NCBI GenBank assembly: GCA_040384645.1
Contig: JAZKIX010000166.1
Span: 1 to 30,688, forward strand
Length of the DNA: 30,688 bases
Direction: 5' to 3'
From: JAZKIX01 sp040384645
Lineage (GTDB): Bacteria; Pseudomonadota; Gammaproteobacteria; Burkholderiales; Burkholderiaceae_D
Shown here: positions 6,968-15,985 of the stretch, in pieces
How positions within the stretch are numbered: the stretch's first letter is position 1
Layout: the number at the start of each line of letters is the position of its first letter
Notes under the pieces: generated by a model
Databases searched by the model: none
What the model saw: the letters and a program-made list of their open reading frames with translations, nothing else
Told to the model about the DNA's origin: nothing
Made by a program: the position numbers and the translations under genes

Positions 6968-9352
6968 CTACAGCACGAACATGTCACTGATGGCAGTTGC
7001 CAAAGGCTCGCCACTAAAGGCCCATTCGTGTGCCGCCAGCGTCATCACCACCGTGCCGGCTGGCGTGCTGACCACTGCACGGCTTGCGCCATCGTAGGCG
7101 ACCAGGCGTATCCGCATGGCTTGCCAGCCGCCGACGATATGCTCGACACTGACATGGATCACGCCATCGTTGTCGCGCCGTGCCTGAAAGTTGCAACTGC
7201 TGCGTTCCCCGCGCTGGTAGCCGTAGCTGAGGCCGTCGTCGGCCACATAATCGAGGCTGGCGGTTTTGCCATAGCCTTTGCCAAGGATCAGGTGCAATTC
7301 AATCTCGCTCAAGTCATTGGCTTGCGTGGTGCGCAGGCCGAGCTGCATCGGGATCAAGCTGCCTTCGCGCAGATAGACCGGCGTTGAGTCGGCGTTGCTG
7401 TCGACTTCAATTGTGCCGCCCGCTTTCAAAAATTGTCCGCTGCCCGCATCCATCCAGCGCCCATTGCCCGGCAAGGCCACGCTGCGGCGCGACTTTCCTT
7501 GATGTACCAGCGGCGCTTGCATTAGGGCCGGGCCGATCAGGAATTGGTCGTCGATGTAATCGAGTTGCAGCTGTTCGCTATTGTCGAAATCATAAAACAG
7601 CGGCCGCATCACGGCGCTGCCGTCGCGTTCTTGCGCTACCCATAATTGGTAAAAATACGGCAGCAGCTTGTAGCGCAGCCGGACGTAATGTCGAATGATG
7701 TGCAGTGCTTCCGGCCCGAATTCCCACGGTTCCTGGCGTGCAGTGCCGGCGTTGGCGTGATTGCGCAGGAAGGGGAAGAAAGCGCCGGCCTTGTACCAGG
7801 CAATCGCCAGTTCACGATCCGCATGACCGCCGAAGCCGGGCACATCCGGCCCATTGAATGGGATGCCAGATAAGGCCAGATTGATGCTGCCGTGGATACT
7901 GGTGCGCAAGTGATGCCAGTTGCTGATGTTGTCGCCAGTCCAGACTGCGGTATAGCGGCTGGAACCGGTGGCGGCGCTACGCGAAATCAAGAACGGCCGC
8001 TCATCCGGCTTGGCCGCCAGAAAACCTTCACGCGTAGCCTGTGCCATGCCGGTGGCGTAAATATTGTGATAGGTCCAGTGATCCCACGTGCCTTTTTGGA
8101 AGCGCATATCGTCCAGTTCGGCCGCACCAACTGCCGGATCGTTCATGTCGATCCAGGCGCCGCCAAAACCCCATTGACGGAACTGCTGTGCATAGCCGGC
8201 CCACCAACTGCGCCCTTCAGGCAATGAAAAATCCGGGAACCAGGTGCGGCCCGGCCATACGAAACCGACATAGGGCTGGCCTTCCGCGGTCTGGCAATAA
8301 ATGCCGGCACGCAAGCCGCTTTCCGCCACAGCATAACCGTCTTCCACCTTGACGCCGGGATCGAGAATCGGCACCACGCGGCGGCCCTTGTCATGCAAGG
8401 CGGCCAACATGGCGCCGCGCTCTTCGATACTGGTGGGGAAATGTTCCCTGTTGGTGGTGAAAACCTTGTAGCGCTCCATATAATCGATGTCGAGCCACAA
8501 GCCGTCGCAAGGGAATTCATATTTGCTGAAGGCGGCATCGAGCATTGCCAGATCGTCCATACCCTTATAGCCCCAGCGGCATTGATGATGACCGAGCGAC
8601 CAGAGCGGCGGCAATGGCGTGGTGCCGACCAGCTTTTGCAAACGCTCGGTAACGGCGGCAACGCTGGCTCCGGCAATCACATAAAAAGCCGGCACGCCCT
8701 GATCGGCGCCGAACCAGAAGCTTTTCGGCTCGCCCGGATCGACCCGCCCACCAAAATACCAGTTAGAACCGGTATCCATGAATACCGCGCCGGGATGATC
8801 GACCAGGATGCCGACCCAAGCGTTGCCAGTGTCGCCAGTGCGAATCAGCAGGTACGGAATCGCCGCGTATTGCGGATCGGCTTGGCCGTTTTCGATTGTC
8901 GGCATGGCGTGGTCGGCCCAGACATCGGCATTCCAGAATTTAGTGCGCAAGCCGGTTTTTTCGAGGCCGGTGGTTTTTTCGCCCTGACCATAAAAACGCA
9001 TGGCGTCATCGCGTCCGAACTGGACCATCCAGCTACTGCCGCAGGCGCCAATACTGGCATTGGCCAGACCGCCAAGCAAGGTCGCATGGTCGCCATCGCA
9101 AAGGCTCAAAGTGCCTTGCGACGAAATGTCTACAGTGTGGGATGAGGCACCTTTGAATTGGTCTTCGTACAAAGGCAACAGACGCGCATCCAGCGGCCAG
9201 CGTTGCTCATCGTTTAACTCGATATGGAATACATCGTCGCCCAGGTCCCTGATCCGCGCTGCAACGGCGCTATCGCCCAGTTGCAGCGTATGGTTTGCAT
9301 ATTTGTCGGCAAAACGAAAATTAGATGGGTGACGGATTTTTTGAAAATACAT
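6968..9352 (-). CDS. GH31 family alpha-glucosidase, cytoplasmic
   Basis: This 794-residue glycoside hydrolase has no signal peptide. The GH31 signature is clear: CDGLWLDIDYMERYKVFT (about 282-299), nucleophile D402 in GAWIDMNDP, the likely acid/base D474 in WTGDN, and LSGIPFNGPDVPGFGG followed by FFPFLRNHANAG. It would release glucose from alpha-linked oligosaccharides. An N-terminal beta-sandwich and a C-terminal beta domain flank the barrel, as usual. It is the last gene of the sugar cluster, separated from the ATPase gene by about 200 bp that includes a small tandem repeat, so it may have its own promoter. The ATG at 9352 has no strong Shine-Dalgarno sequence (CACCACC precedes it). The exact substrate (maltose, isomaltose, sulfoquinovoside or other) cannot be assigned from these motifs alone. 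Confidence 0.93.
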   Translation of the reverse strand: MYFQKIRHPSNFRFADKYANHTLQLGDSAVAARIRDLGDDVFHIELNDEQRWPLDARLLPLYEDQFKGASSHTVDISSQGTLSLCDGDHATLLGGLANASIGACGSSWMVQFGRDDAMRFYGQGEKTTGLEKTGLRTKFWNADVWADHAMPTIENGQADPQYAAIPYLLIRTGDTGNAWVGILVDHPGAVFMDTGSNWYFGGRVDPGEPKSFWFGADQGVPAFYVIAGASVAAVTERLQKLVGTTPLPPLWSLGHHQCRWGYKGMDDLAMLDAAFSKYEFPCDGLWLDIDYMERYKVFTTNREHFPTSIEERGAMLAALHDKGRRVVPILDPGVKVEDGYAVAESGLRAGIYCQTAEGQPYVGFVWPGRTWFPDFSLPEGRSWWAGYAQQFRQWGFGGAWIDMNDPAVGAAELDDMRFQKGTWDHWTYHNIYATGMAQATREGFLAAKPDERPFLISRSAATGSSRYTAVWTGDNISNWHHLRTSIHGSINLALSGIPFNGPDVPGFGGHADRELAIAWYKAGAFFPFLRNHANAGTARQEPWEFGPEALHIIRHYVRLRYKLLPYFYQLWVAQERDGSAVMRPLFYDFDNSEQLQLDYIDDQFLIGPALMQAPLVHQGKSRRSVALPGNGRWMDAGSGQFLKAGGTIEVDSNADSTPVYLREGSLIPMQLGLRTTQANDLSEIELHLILGKGYGKTASLDYVADDGLSYGYQRGERSSCNFQARRDNDGVIHVSVEHIVGGWQAMRIRLVAYDGASRAVVSTPAGTVVMTLAAHEWAFSGEPLATAISDMFVL

Positions 9353-9520
9353 GGTGGTGGTGTTTTATATTGGAGAGTGGTGGAAGCCTGCTGCCGAGGG
9401 CTATGCCATGTTAAAACGAGCGTAAAAAATCGTCTTGATAATGCGTGCTGGCAGCGTATCGGAAACGACTTTATAGAGTGAAAAACTGTGCCAGAAAGTC
9501 ATAGAGCCATCATCAAATTG

Positions 9521-9553
9521 ACATCAATAAGTCACATCAATAAGTCACATCAA
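9521..9553. repeat. 13-bp tandem repeat, 2.5 copies
   Basis: The unit ACATCAATAAGTC occurs at 9521-9533 and 9534-9546, and a third partial copy at 9547-9553 contains the stop codon of the ATPase gene. It lies upstream of the GH31 start on the minus strand, so it could be a spaced regulator-binding site or simply a slippage product. Confidence 0.8.
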
Positions 9554-10710
9554 AGCGGCAATTCAACCGTGCGCGTACAAGCCTCGCCTGCGGCGTCGAA
9601 CAGGTGCAAATGTTCCGGCAGCAGGCGCAAGGTCAAGCGCGTGCCGAAAGCCGGACGGAAGCTGCCTTCGACCCGTGCCGTCAAGGTTGGCAAACCGGCG
9701 CTGGCATCCATGTAGAGCAAGGTCGCATCGCCCAGCCGTTCAAGGTGCAATAAGGCACAAGGCAAGCCGCAGCCTTGGCCTTCATCGTCGATGACAATAT
9801 GTTCCGGCCGGATACCGATATAGAGATGCGCTCCAGCGGCCAGACGACTGGCATCTACCGCGACCCGCACTGTATTACCGGCGGACTCCTTGCCCAACTC
9901 ACTTCCCAACTTAACCAAGGCAAAATTGCGGTCAGCCGATAGCAAGGTTGCCGGCAATATATTCATCTTGGGCGAGCCGATAAATTCCGCCACGAACAGG
10001 CTGGCCGGACGGTGATACATATCCATCGGCGAGCCAATTTGCGCAATGCTGCCGCGCTGCTGGATCAAGTCGCCTGTATGCAGCAGCACGATTTTGTCAG
10101 CGAGGGTCATGGCTTCGACCTGATCGTGGGTGACGTAGATCATGCTGGCGGAGCCGATATCGTGATGTAGTTTGGCGATCTCTAAGCGGGTCTGCACCCG
10201 CAAGGCGGCATCCAAATTGGACAATGGTTCATCGAATAAAAAGACACGCGGATTTTTGACAATCGCGCGACCGATGGCGACCCGCTGGCGCTGTCCGCCG
10301 GATAAGTGCTTGGGCAAGCGATCCAAGAAGGGCGTCAGTTTCAGGATGTCGGCCGCTTCTTTGACCTTACGCGCGATTTCTGCTTTATCGGCGCCGAAAA
10401 CCCGCAAGCCGAAAGCCATGTTTTCACTCACCGTCATGTGCGGATACAGCGCATAGCTTTGGAAAACCATCGCTACGCCACGCTGCGCCGGTGGAATATC
10501 ATTGACCCGCTTGCCCTCGATCAAGAGGTCGCCGGCACTGATATCTTCCAGCCCTGCCACCATGCGCAGCAAGGTCGATTTCCCGCAACCGGAGGGACCG
10601 ACGAAGACACAGAATTCCCCCGCCTTGATTTCCAGATTGGCGTTATTGATGGTGAGCGGCAGGTTGGGCGAATAGCGCTTGCTGACTTGCTGAAAATCGA
10701 TACGAGACAT
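9550..10710 (-). CDS. Sugar ABC transporter ATPase (MalK/UgpC type)
   Basis: This 386-residue cytoplasmic ATPase powers the sugar importer. Landmarks are Walker A GPSGCGKST (38-46), Q84 in the Q-loop (MVFQSYALYPH), signature LSGGQRQR (136-143), Walker B VFLFDE (156-161), D-loop SNLDAALR and switch histidine H195 (VTHDQVEAMT). The C-terminal 140 residues form the TOBE/MOI-type regulatory domain of the MalK subfamily (FIGSPKMN, YIGIRPEHI, LPEHLHLFD). Such ATPases can serve several sugar permeases and can bind enzyme IIA-Glc or regulators. It lies 57 bp downstream of the GH13 gene in the same direction and matches the order of the rhizobial agl and thu clusters, where the ATPase is near the end. 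Confidence 0.95.
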   Translation of the reverse strand: MSRIDFQQVSKRYSPNLPLTINNANLEIKAGEFCVFVGPSGCGKSTLLRMVAGLEDISAGDLLIEGKRVNDIPPAQRGVAMVFQSYALYPHMTVSENMAFGLRVFGADKAEIARKVKEAADILKLTPFLDRLPKHLSGGQRQRVAIGRAIVKNPRVFLFDEPLSNLDAALRVQTRLEIAKLHHDIGSASMIYVTHDQVEAMTLADKIVLLHTGDLIQQRGSIAQIGSPMDMYHRPASLFVAEFIGSPKMNILPATLLSADRNFALVKLGSELGKESAGNTVRVAVDASRLAAGAHLYIGIRPEHIVIDDEGQGCGLPCALLHLERLGDATLLYMDASAGLPTLTARVEGSFRPAFGTRLTLRLLPEHLHLFDAAGEACTRTVELPL

Positions 10711-10767
10711 GGCTTGATTCCGTTCTATTCTGGTTTGAATTATTTTTCGTAGTGTGGAGGCGAATGT

Positions 10768-12459
10768 CTATTTCAGCCGTGCAAAAAAATATCCCCACGC
10801 GCCAAATTCAATTGGCGTATAGGCGTCATTGACTACCAGCATCCCGCTCTGCAGCAAAACCTCAACTAGCGAGATCGGTCCAGGCAAGATGTACGCTGCC
10901 GATTGGACGCTGAAATTGAAGGCGCACAAGACCCGTTCACCATCGTGATCACGCACGTAAGCCAGCACTTGCGGATCAACTGGCAGCAAGGTCATCGCGC
11001 CATGGATCAAGGCCGGCTGTCCGCGCCGCCAGTGCAATAGGTCGCGGTAGGTGTGCAGCAGGGAATCGGGCGAATTTTGTTGCCGATCCACCGCCAGGTT
11101 TCGATGCGATTCCGCCACCGGTAACCAGCTTTTCTCTAGCCGCTTGCCGCTGCTATCGAAGCCAAGATCGGCAGCCTCGGCTTGCCATGCCATCGGCGTG
11201 CGGCATCCATCGCGCCCCTTGAAATCCGGCCACATATTGATGCCGAAGGGATCTTGCAGGTCTTCAAATGCAATCGCCGCTTCCGGCAAGCCCAGTTCAT
11301 CGCCTTGATAAATACATGGCGTACCGCGCAAGCTCAATTGGAATGCGGCCGCCAGCTTCAATAAGCCAAGCGCCGGATTGGCCCCGCCCCAGCGCGTTGC
11401 AAGCCGCAGCACATCATGATTCGACAAGGCCCAGCACGGCCAGCCGGAACCGACTACGCGTGAAAATTTTTCCAGAACCGCATGCAGGTATTGCGCGCCG
11501 TGTGCTTCGCCCAGCAAGTCGAAGCAATACGCCATATGTAATTTGTCGCCGCCGCTGGTGTATTCGGCGACCCGCGCCAGGCCATCGTCGTCGCCGATTT
11601 CGCCGACCATCGTGGTGTTGGGATATTGGTCCAGCATGGCGCGCAAGCGGCGCAAAAAGTGCAAGTTCTCCGGCTGGCTTTTATCGTGATGGTGCCATTG
11701 CCAACCGTAGGGATTGAGCGATGATACTGCCGGATCTTCGGCATCAGGTTCGCCGCGCGGCGGGTTGTCGCGCAATTGCGCATCATGAAAATAAAAATTG
11801 GCAGTATCGAGCCGATAACCGTCAACTCCAAGATCAAGCCAGAATTTGACTGTGGCTAATAATGCCTCCTGCACTTCGGCATTATGGAAATTCAAATCAG
11901 GCTGGCTTGCTAAAAAATTATGCAAATAATATTGCTTGCGCCGCGTATCCCACTGCCAAGCGCTGCCGCCAAAAATCGATAGCCAATTATTGGGTGGATT
12001 GCCGTCTTGCTTGGCATTAGCCCAGACATACCAATCGGCCTTGGGATTGGTCTTGCCGGAACGGCTTTCGACAAACCAGGGATGTTGGTCGGAACTATGC
12101 GACAGCACTTGATCGATCATGACTTTCAAGCCAAGTTGATGCGCACGTTCAAGCAATATTTTGAAATCGGCCAGGGTGCCGAACATCGGGTCGATATCGC
12201 AATAGTCACTGACGTCATAGCCGAAATCTTTCATCGGGCTTTTGAAAATCGGCGACAACCAGATCGCATCGACGCCAAGGCTGGCGACGTATGGCAGCCG
12301 ATCCGTAATGCCGGGTAAATCGCCGATACCATCGCCATTGCTATCTTGATAACTGCGCGGGTAAATCTGGTAAATCACGCCGCCACGCCACCAGCCGTCA
12401 TTGGGTGCGGTGTCGGCCGTGGCACTTGAAGTATGTGTCGTCATAAAATTTTTATTCAT
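10768..12459 (-). CDS. GH13 alpha-glucosidase (AglA / oligo-1,6-glucosidase type)
   Basis: This 563-residue cytoplasmic enzyme has the four GH13 conserved regions. These are DQVLSHSSDQH (116-126), nucleophile D218 in DGYRLDTAN, acid/base E287 in VGEIGD, and transition-state aspartate D349 in ALSNHD. VIYQIYPRSYQDSNGDGIGDLPGI near the start (28-51) is typical of alpha-glucosidase and trehalose-synthase relatives. The 'DQVLSHSSDQHPWF' form resembles proteobacterial AglA alpha-glucosidases. The start ATG at 12459 has AGGG seven bases upstream, 16 bases after the permease stop, so it is co-transcribed and probably translationally linked. With the GH31 enzyme downstream, the cluster encodes two different alpha-glucosidases. 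Trehalose-6-phosphate hydrolase is an alternative but unlikely, because the importer is ABC type rather than PTS. Confidence 0.92.
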   Translation of the reverse strand: MNKNFMTTHTSSATADTAPNDGWWRGGVIYQIYPRSYQDSNGDGIGDLPGITDRLPYVASLGVDAIWLSPIFKSPMKDFGYDVSDYCDIDPMFGTLADFKILLERAHQLGLKVMIDQVLSHSSDQHPWFVESRSGKTNPKADWYVWANAKQDGNPPNNWLSIFGGSAWQWDTRRKQYYLHNFLASQPDLNFHNAEVQEALLATVKFWLDLGVDGYRLDTANFYFHDAQLRDNPPRGEPDAEDPAVSSLNPYGWQWHHHDKSQPENLHFLRRLRAMLDQYPNTTMVGEIGDDDGLARVAEYTSGGDKLHMAYCFDLLGEAHGAQYLHAVLEKFSRVVGSGWPCWALSNHDVLRLATRWGGANPALGLLKLAAAFQLSLRGTPCIYQGDELGLPEAAIAFEDLQDPFGINMWPDFKGRDGCRTPMAWQAEAADLGFDSSGKRLEKSWLPVAESHRNLAVDRQQNSPDSLLHTYRDLLHWRRGQPALIHGAMTLLPVDPQVLAYVRDHDGERVLCAFNFSVQSAAYILPGPISLVEVLLQSGMLVVNDAYTPIEFGAWGYFFARLK

Positions 12460-12475
12460 GTTTTGACCCTAAGCA

Positions 12476-13399
12476 TCATCCCTTGACCGCACCGGCAGTC
12501 AGGCCGGAGACGATGCGTTGTTGGAAAATGAGAACCAGCGCTACCAGCGGCACAGTCACGATCACGGACGCCGCCATCAAATTGCCCCAGGGGATTTCAA
12601 ACGGGCTAGCGCCCGAGATCAGCGAAATCCCGACCGGCACGGTACGCTCGCGGTCTTCAAATACAAAGGTCAGGGCGAACAGGAATTCATTCCAGGCCCC
12701 GATAAATGCGAGCAAACCAGTCGATACCAAGGCCGGCGCCAGCAAGGGCATGAAGACGTCGCGGATGATGCGCATCGGGCTGCAGCCATCCATGATCGCA
12801 GCCTCTTCCAATTCCTTTGGCAAATCGCGCATGAAGGTGGTCAAGACCCATACCGTGAACGGCAGCGTGAACAGCATGTACGGCACCACCAGGCCAATCG
12901 CACGGTTATACAAACCCATGGCACGAATTAACTCAAACATGCCCGACAACACCGCCACCTGCGGGAACATCGATACCGCCAGGATGACGCCCAGCAACAG
13001 GCTGCGGCCCTTGAACTGGATACGTCCCAAGGCATAGGCCGCGGTTACCGCCATGCCAAGCGAAATGATCACCACCAGAGTCGATACCATCACCGAATTG
13101 AGCAAATGGCGACCGAACGGTTGCGAACTTTTGAACAGGGCGATGTAATTATTCCAACTGCCGTTTTCGGGCCATAAGGCGGTGCCGAACAAGGCGGTGC
13201 CGCTTTTGAACGAGGTCGAAATCGCATACACGAAGGGATATAGCGACACGATGGTGACCAGCGCCGCCATAAGGTAAATGACAGCCATACGAAAGGTGAT
13301 AGTTTTTTTTAATTCGGGTTTTTGGATGACTGGTAAAGGCTTCACCTGCACCGCAGTATCCAATCCGGTTTCGGCGAATTGATCGATGGCCTGGCTCAT
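12476..13399 (-). CDS. Sugar ABC transporter permease (MalG type)
   Basis: This 307-residue inner-membrane protein has about six hydrophobic segments. The first, after a 37-residue hydrophilic N-terminus, is MAVIYLMAALVTIVSLYPF. The EAA loop that contacts the ATPase is EEAAIMDGCSPMRIIRDVFMPLLAPAL. It ends in GLTAGAVKG, the usual end of MalG-like permeases. Its ATG overlaps the stop of the upstream permease gene by four bases (ATGA), which indicates translational coupling. It forms the importer with the other permease (13396-14360), the ATPase (9550-10710) and the binding protein (14604-15881). Confidence 0.95.
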   Translation of the reverse strand: MSQAIDQFAETGLDTAVQVKPLPVIQKPELKKTITFRMAVIYLMAALVTIVSLYPFVYAISTSFKSGTALFGTALWPENGSWNNYIALFKSSQPFGRHLLNSVMVSTLVVIISLGMAVTAAYALGRIQFKGRSLLLGVILAVSMFPQVAVLSGMFELIRAMGLYNRAIGLVVPYMLFTLPFTVWVLTTFMRDLPKELEEAAIMDGCSPMRIIRDVFMPLLAPALVSTGLLAFIGAWNEFLFALTFVFEDRERTVPVGISLISGASPFEIPWGNLMAASVIVTVPLVALVLIFQQRIVSGLTAGAVKG

Positions 13400-14360
13400 G
13401 TCGACTCCTCCGTCAGGCGTACCCGCCCTATTTTGATAAACAAGATCGCAGCCAGGCCGATGATCAGAAATAGCATGGTCGATGCCGCCGACCCAAAGCC
13501 CATATTGCCGTTGTCGATCAACTCGCGCCGCACAAAACCGGACATGCTAATAGTTGAACTGTTGTTGGACGTCAGCACATAGATCAGGTCGAATACGCGC
13601 AAGGCATCCAGCAAGCGGAACATCACCGTGACCATCAACGCCGGCCGGATCAGCGGCAAGGTGATGCGCCAAAAAACGCGCAGCGGATGGACCCCATCGA
13701 CCCGCGCTGCTTCGTAACAATCCTTGGGCAAGGTTTGCATTGCCGCTAGAATCAACAGCGCCATGAAGGGCGTGGTTTTCCAGACATCGACCATGACCAC
13801 GGTCCACATTGCATATTGCGGATCGGCGGTCCAGGCGATCTTGTGCGAGATCAGATTGGCCGACATCATCATGGCGTTGATGACACCGAATTGATCGTTC
13901 AGCATCCAGCCAAACATCTTGGCCGAGACGATGGTCGGAATCGCCCACGGCACCAATACGGCGGTGCGCACCAGGGCGCGCCCGCGGAATTCTTGATTGA
14001 GCAACATGGCCACCGCGAGTCCGGCCAGAGTTTCCAGCGCGACAGAGACCACCGCAAATTTAAAGGTATTGCGGATCGAGGTGCCCCAGTCGCTGAGCCA
14101 AAAGCCCTCGCTATGATTGGGATTTGCGAACAGGCCGAATTCGCCGAAATAGTTTTCCAGCCCGACAAAGCGGCTGGCGCCAAGATCATTGATATTGGTG
14201 TCGGTCAGGCTAAACCAGATCGACCGGCCCAGCGGCCACACGGCCACCATGGTGAGCATGANNNNNNNNNNNNCGAACTGGGCCGCATGCTGCAGGAAGT
14301 GGTCGACATGATCAGCATCGGCGCCAAGAATAGCCAGGCAGTACGGGTGCGGTTTTTCAT
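13396..14360 (-). CDS. Sugar ABC transporter permease (MalF type), interrupted by an assembly gap
   Basis: The MalF-type partner permease is clear from 14259 down to 13396: WPLGRSIWFSLTD, FVGLENYFGE, six hydrophobic segments, and EAA loop YEAARVDGVHPLRVFWRITLPLIRPAL. The true start is at 14360, where MKNRTRTAWLFLAPMLI opens with the positive N-terminus and first membrane helix expected of the family. Between the two parts lie 12 Ns (14262-14273) and 33 bases of unrelated sequence (14274-14306). Both sides carry the same CATGA (14257-14261 and 14307-14311). Collapsing one copy of CATGA together with the intervening bases removes exactly 50 bp. That restores a continuous frame, APMLIMLTMVAVWPL, and a protein of about 304 residues. 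In the sequence as given the frame is broken, probably by assembly rather than by mutation. Confidence 0.85.
14262..14273. other. Assembly gap (12 N)
   Basis: Twelve undetermined bases lie inside the 5' part of the first permease gene. The 33 bases on the right (14274-14306) do not belong to the permease. On the plus strand they read ELGRMLQEVVD-like, as if from another gene. Confidence 0.95.
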
Positions 14361-14532
14361 GGGGTTTTCATGCGTTTTTCAGTGATGAAAAAAAATGGGA
14401 AGCATTCGACAGCACCCCTTTTTTAACGAGGAGGCCTGGGTGCCTGCTTAGGACGGGGGAGTGCGCCAGAAAAATGATTCCAAGCCCGACGCCATCCCCG
14501 ATCCAGCCTCCCTAAAAGAGGAGATCTATTGC

Positions 14533-14559
14533 TTGGTCGCCACATAGTGCGGCGACCAA
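14533..14559. repeat. Hairpin between binding-protein and permease genes
   Basis: A perfect 9-bp stem (TTGGTCGCC / GGCGACCAA) with a 9-nt loop lies about 45 bp after the binding-protein stop on the minus strand. No T-run follows. In E. coli, REP hairpins between malE and malF protect the upstream mRNA and let the binding protein exceed the permeases in amount. This hairpin is well placed for the same role (inference). Confidence 0.7.
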
Positions 14560-14603
14560 TTCAGGCACTGACTAAGTTACAAAACACGCTAGCTAAAACC
14601 CAG

Positions 14604-15881
14604 TCACCATTGATTGCGCTTGATCTGTGCCAGCCGGCCTTCCAAGCGTTTGAAGCTCACTTCCGCCGTGCTCTTCTTGGACAAGACTTCATGCGTCGCG
14701 TCCCAGAATGCCTGGCTCACTTCAGGGTATTTCAAGCCGGTTACGGTGGCAGGACGCGCCACCGAATTGCTGAATACATCAAACAGACTACCCATGAACG
14801 GATTGGCGGCCAAGACATCCTTGTCCTTGTACAAGGCGGGGCGGGTCGGGTTGAGCGAACGCAGGATGGCGCGCTCTTTTTGGATCGGTTCGCTGGTCAT
14901 GTACATCACCAGGTCAGCGGCAGCATCGACGCTCTTGGAATATTTGGACACCGACAATTGCCAGCCGCCCAGGGTGGCAGAATTTTTGCCGTTGGCGCCA
15001 CCCTTAGGCAACGGCAAGACGCCGACTTTGTCCTTGATCGGGCTGTCCGCGCCTTGCGCCAGCGACCAGGCATATGGCCAATTACGCAGGTACAGGGCAT
15101 TGCCGCTTTGGAATACGCCACGCGCTTCTTCCTCGCCATAGTTCAACACGCCAGCCGGTGCAATGGTGCCGATCCACGACGCTGCGGTATTGATGGCCTT
15201 AATCGCGCTTGGATTGTTGATGGTGACCTTGCCGGCACTGTCGACAATGCTGCCGCCGCCATAACTGGCGATCCATTCGACTGCATTGCAAGCCAAGCCT
15301 TCATACGCCTTGGCCTGGAATACGAAACCCTGGAAATCGGCATTGCCGGCAGCGCGCTCTCCATCCTGGACGGTCTTGGCGGAAGCGCTCAAATCTTCCC
15401 AGCTCGACGGTGCTTTGACCTTGTATTTTTCCAGCAAATCCTTGCGATAAAACAGCAGGCCGGCATCGGTAAATAGCGGCATGCCGAGCAATTTTCCACC
15501 AATGGTGTTGTTGGCGACAATCGAAGGGAAATGCTCTTTTTCGGCGCCCTTGCTGTATTTCTTCAAGTCGACCAGATGGTCCTTCAACACGCCGGGCCAA
15601 ACGATGTCGACCATGACGATGTCGAGGTCAGCAGCCTTGGCGGCGAAAATCTGACGATACAAAGCCAGGGCTTCGGTGCTATTGCTCGGGGGCGTAAATA
15701 GTTTGACGGTATTGCCAGTCTTGGTGGCCCAGGCATCGGTGTGCTTTTTGCAGATCGCCGTGTCTTCATCATTGCCGCCGCAGGCAATGGTCACCAATGC
15801 AGCGTGTGCTGTACTTGCCACAACAGCCGATCCAAAGGCCAGCAGTAAACCTGCCATGAACTTATTGACGGGGAATTTCAT
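14604..15881 (-). CDS. Periplasmic sugar-binding protein of the alpha-glucoside ABC importer
   Basis: This 425-residue extracellular solute-binding protein (family 1) resembles ThuE/trehalose-maltose binding proteins. The signal peptide is MKFPVNKFMAGLLLAFGSAV..., with a likely cut after STAHA. Internal landmarks are the VMVDIVWPGVLKDHLVDLKKY segment, LLGMPLFTDAGLLFYRKDLLEKY, ALYLRNWPYAWSLAQ and LGGWQLSVSKYSK. Two early cysteines (ACGG and AICKKH) could form a disulfide. GGAG nine bases before the ATG supports the start. It is the first gene of the cluster, and its upstream region carries a 14-bp tandem repeat and an inverted repeat that may be regulatory. Specificity (trehalose, maltose, sucrose or isomaltose) cannot be settled by sequence. 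Two co-transcribed alpha-glucosidases argue for alpha-linked glucosides. Confidence 0.93.
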   Translation of the reverse strand: MKFPVNKFMAGLLLAFGSAVVASTAHAALVTIACGGNDEDTAICKKHTDAWATKTGNTVKLFTPPSNSTEALALYRQIFAAKAADLDIVMVDIVWPGVLKDHLVDLKKYSKGAEKEHFPSIVANNTIGGKLLGMPLFTDAGLLFYRKDLLEKYKVKAPSSWEDLSASAKTVQDGERAAGNADFQGFVFQAKAYEGLACNAVEWIASYGGGSIVDSAGKVTINNPSAIKAINTAASWIGTIAPAGVLNYGEEEARGVFQSGNALYLRNWPYAWSLAQGADSPIKDKVGVLPLPKGGANGKNSATLGGWQLSVSKYSKSVDAAADLVMYMTSEPIQKERAILRSLNPTRPALYKDKDVLAANPFMGSLFDVFSNSVARPATVTGLKYPEVSQAFWDATHEVLSKKSTAEVSFKRLEGRLAQIKRNQW

Positions 15882-15922
15882 GTTGATAGTTCTCCATTAT
15901 TAATTTTGAGTAGATCGCTTTT

Positions 15923-15950
15923 AGTCAGTCGTTTTGAGTCAGTCGTTTTG
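15923..15950. repeat. 14-bp tandem repeat upstream of the sugar operon
   Basis: AGTCAGTCGTTTTG occurs twice head to tail, 42-69 bp upstream of the binding-protein start on the minus strand. A degenerate third unit follows toward the gene. The position fits the promoter or leader of the sugar operon. Confidence 0.75.
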
Positions 15951-15985
15951 AACCAATCGAACGGCGTCGCAAGTCAAGGCGTGTT

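Noticed and set aside
8393..9145. 250-codon plus-strand frame
   Set aside because: It is antisense to the GH31 gene, with no recognisable domain and no ribosome-binding site.
14529..15476. Long open frame (315 codons) on the plus strand
   Set aside because: It lies antisense to the sugar-binding protein gene, whose family match, signal peptide and ribosome-binding site are clear. The plus-strand product resembles nothing.
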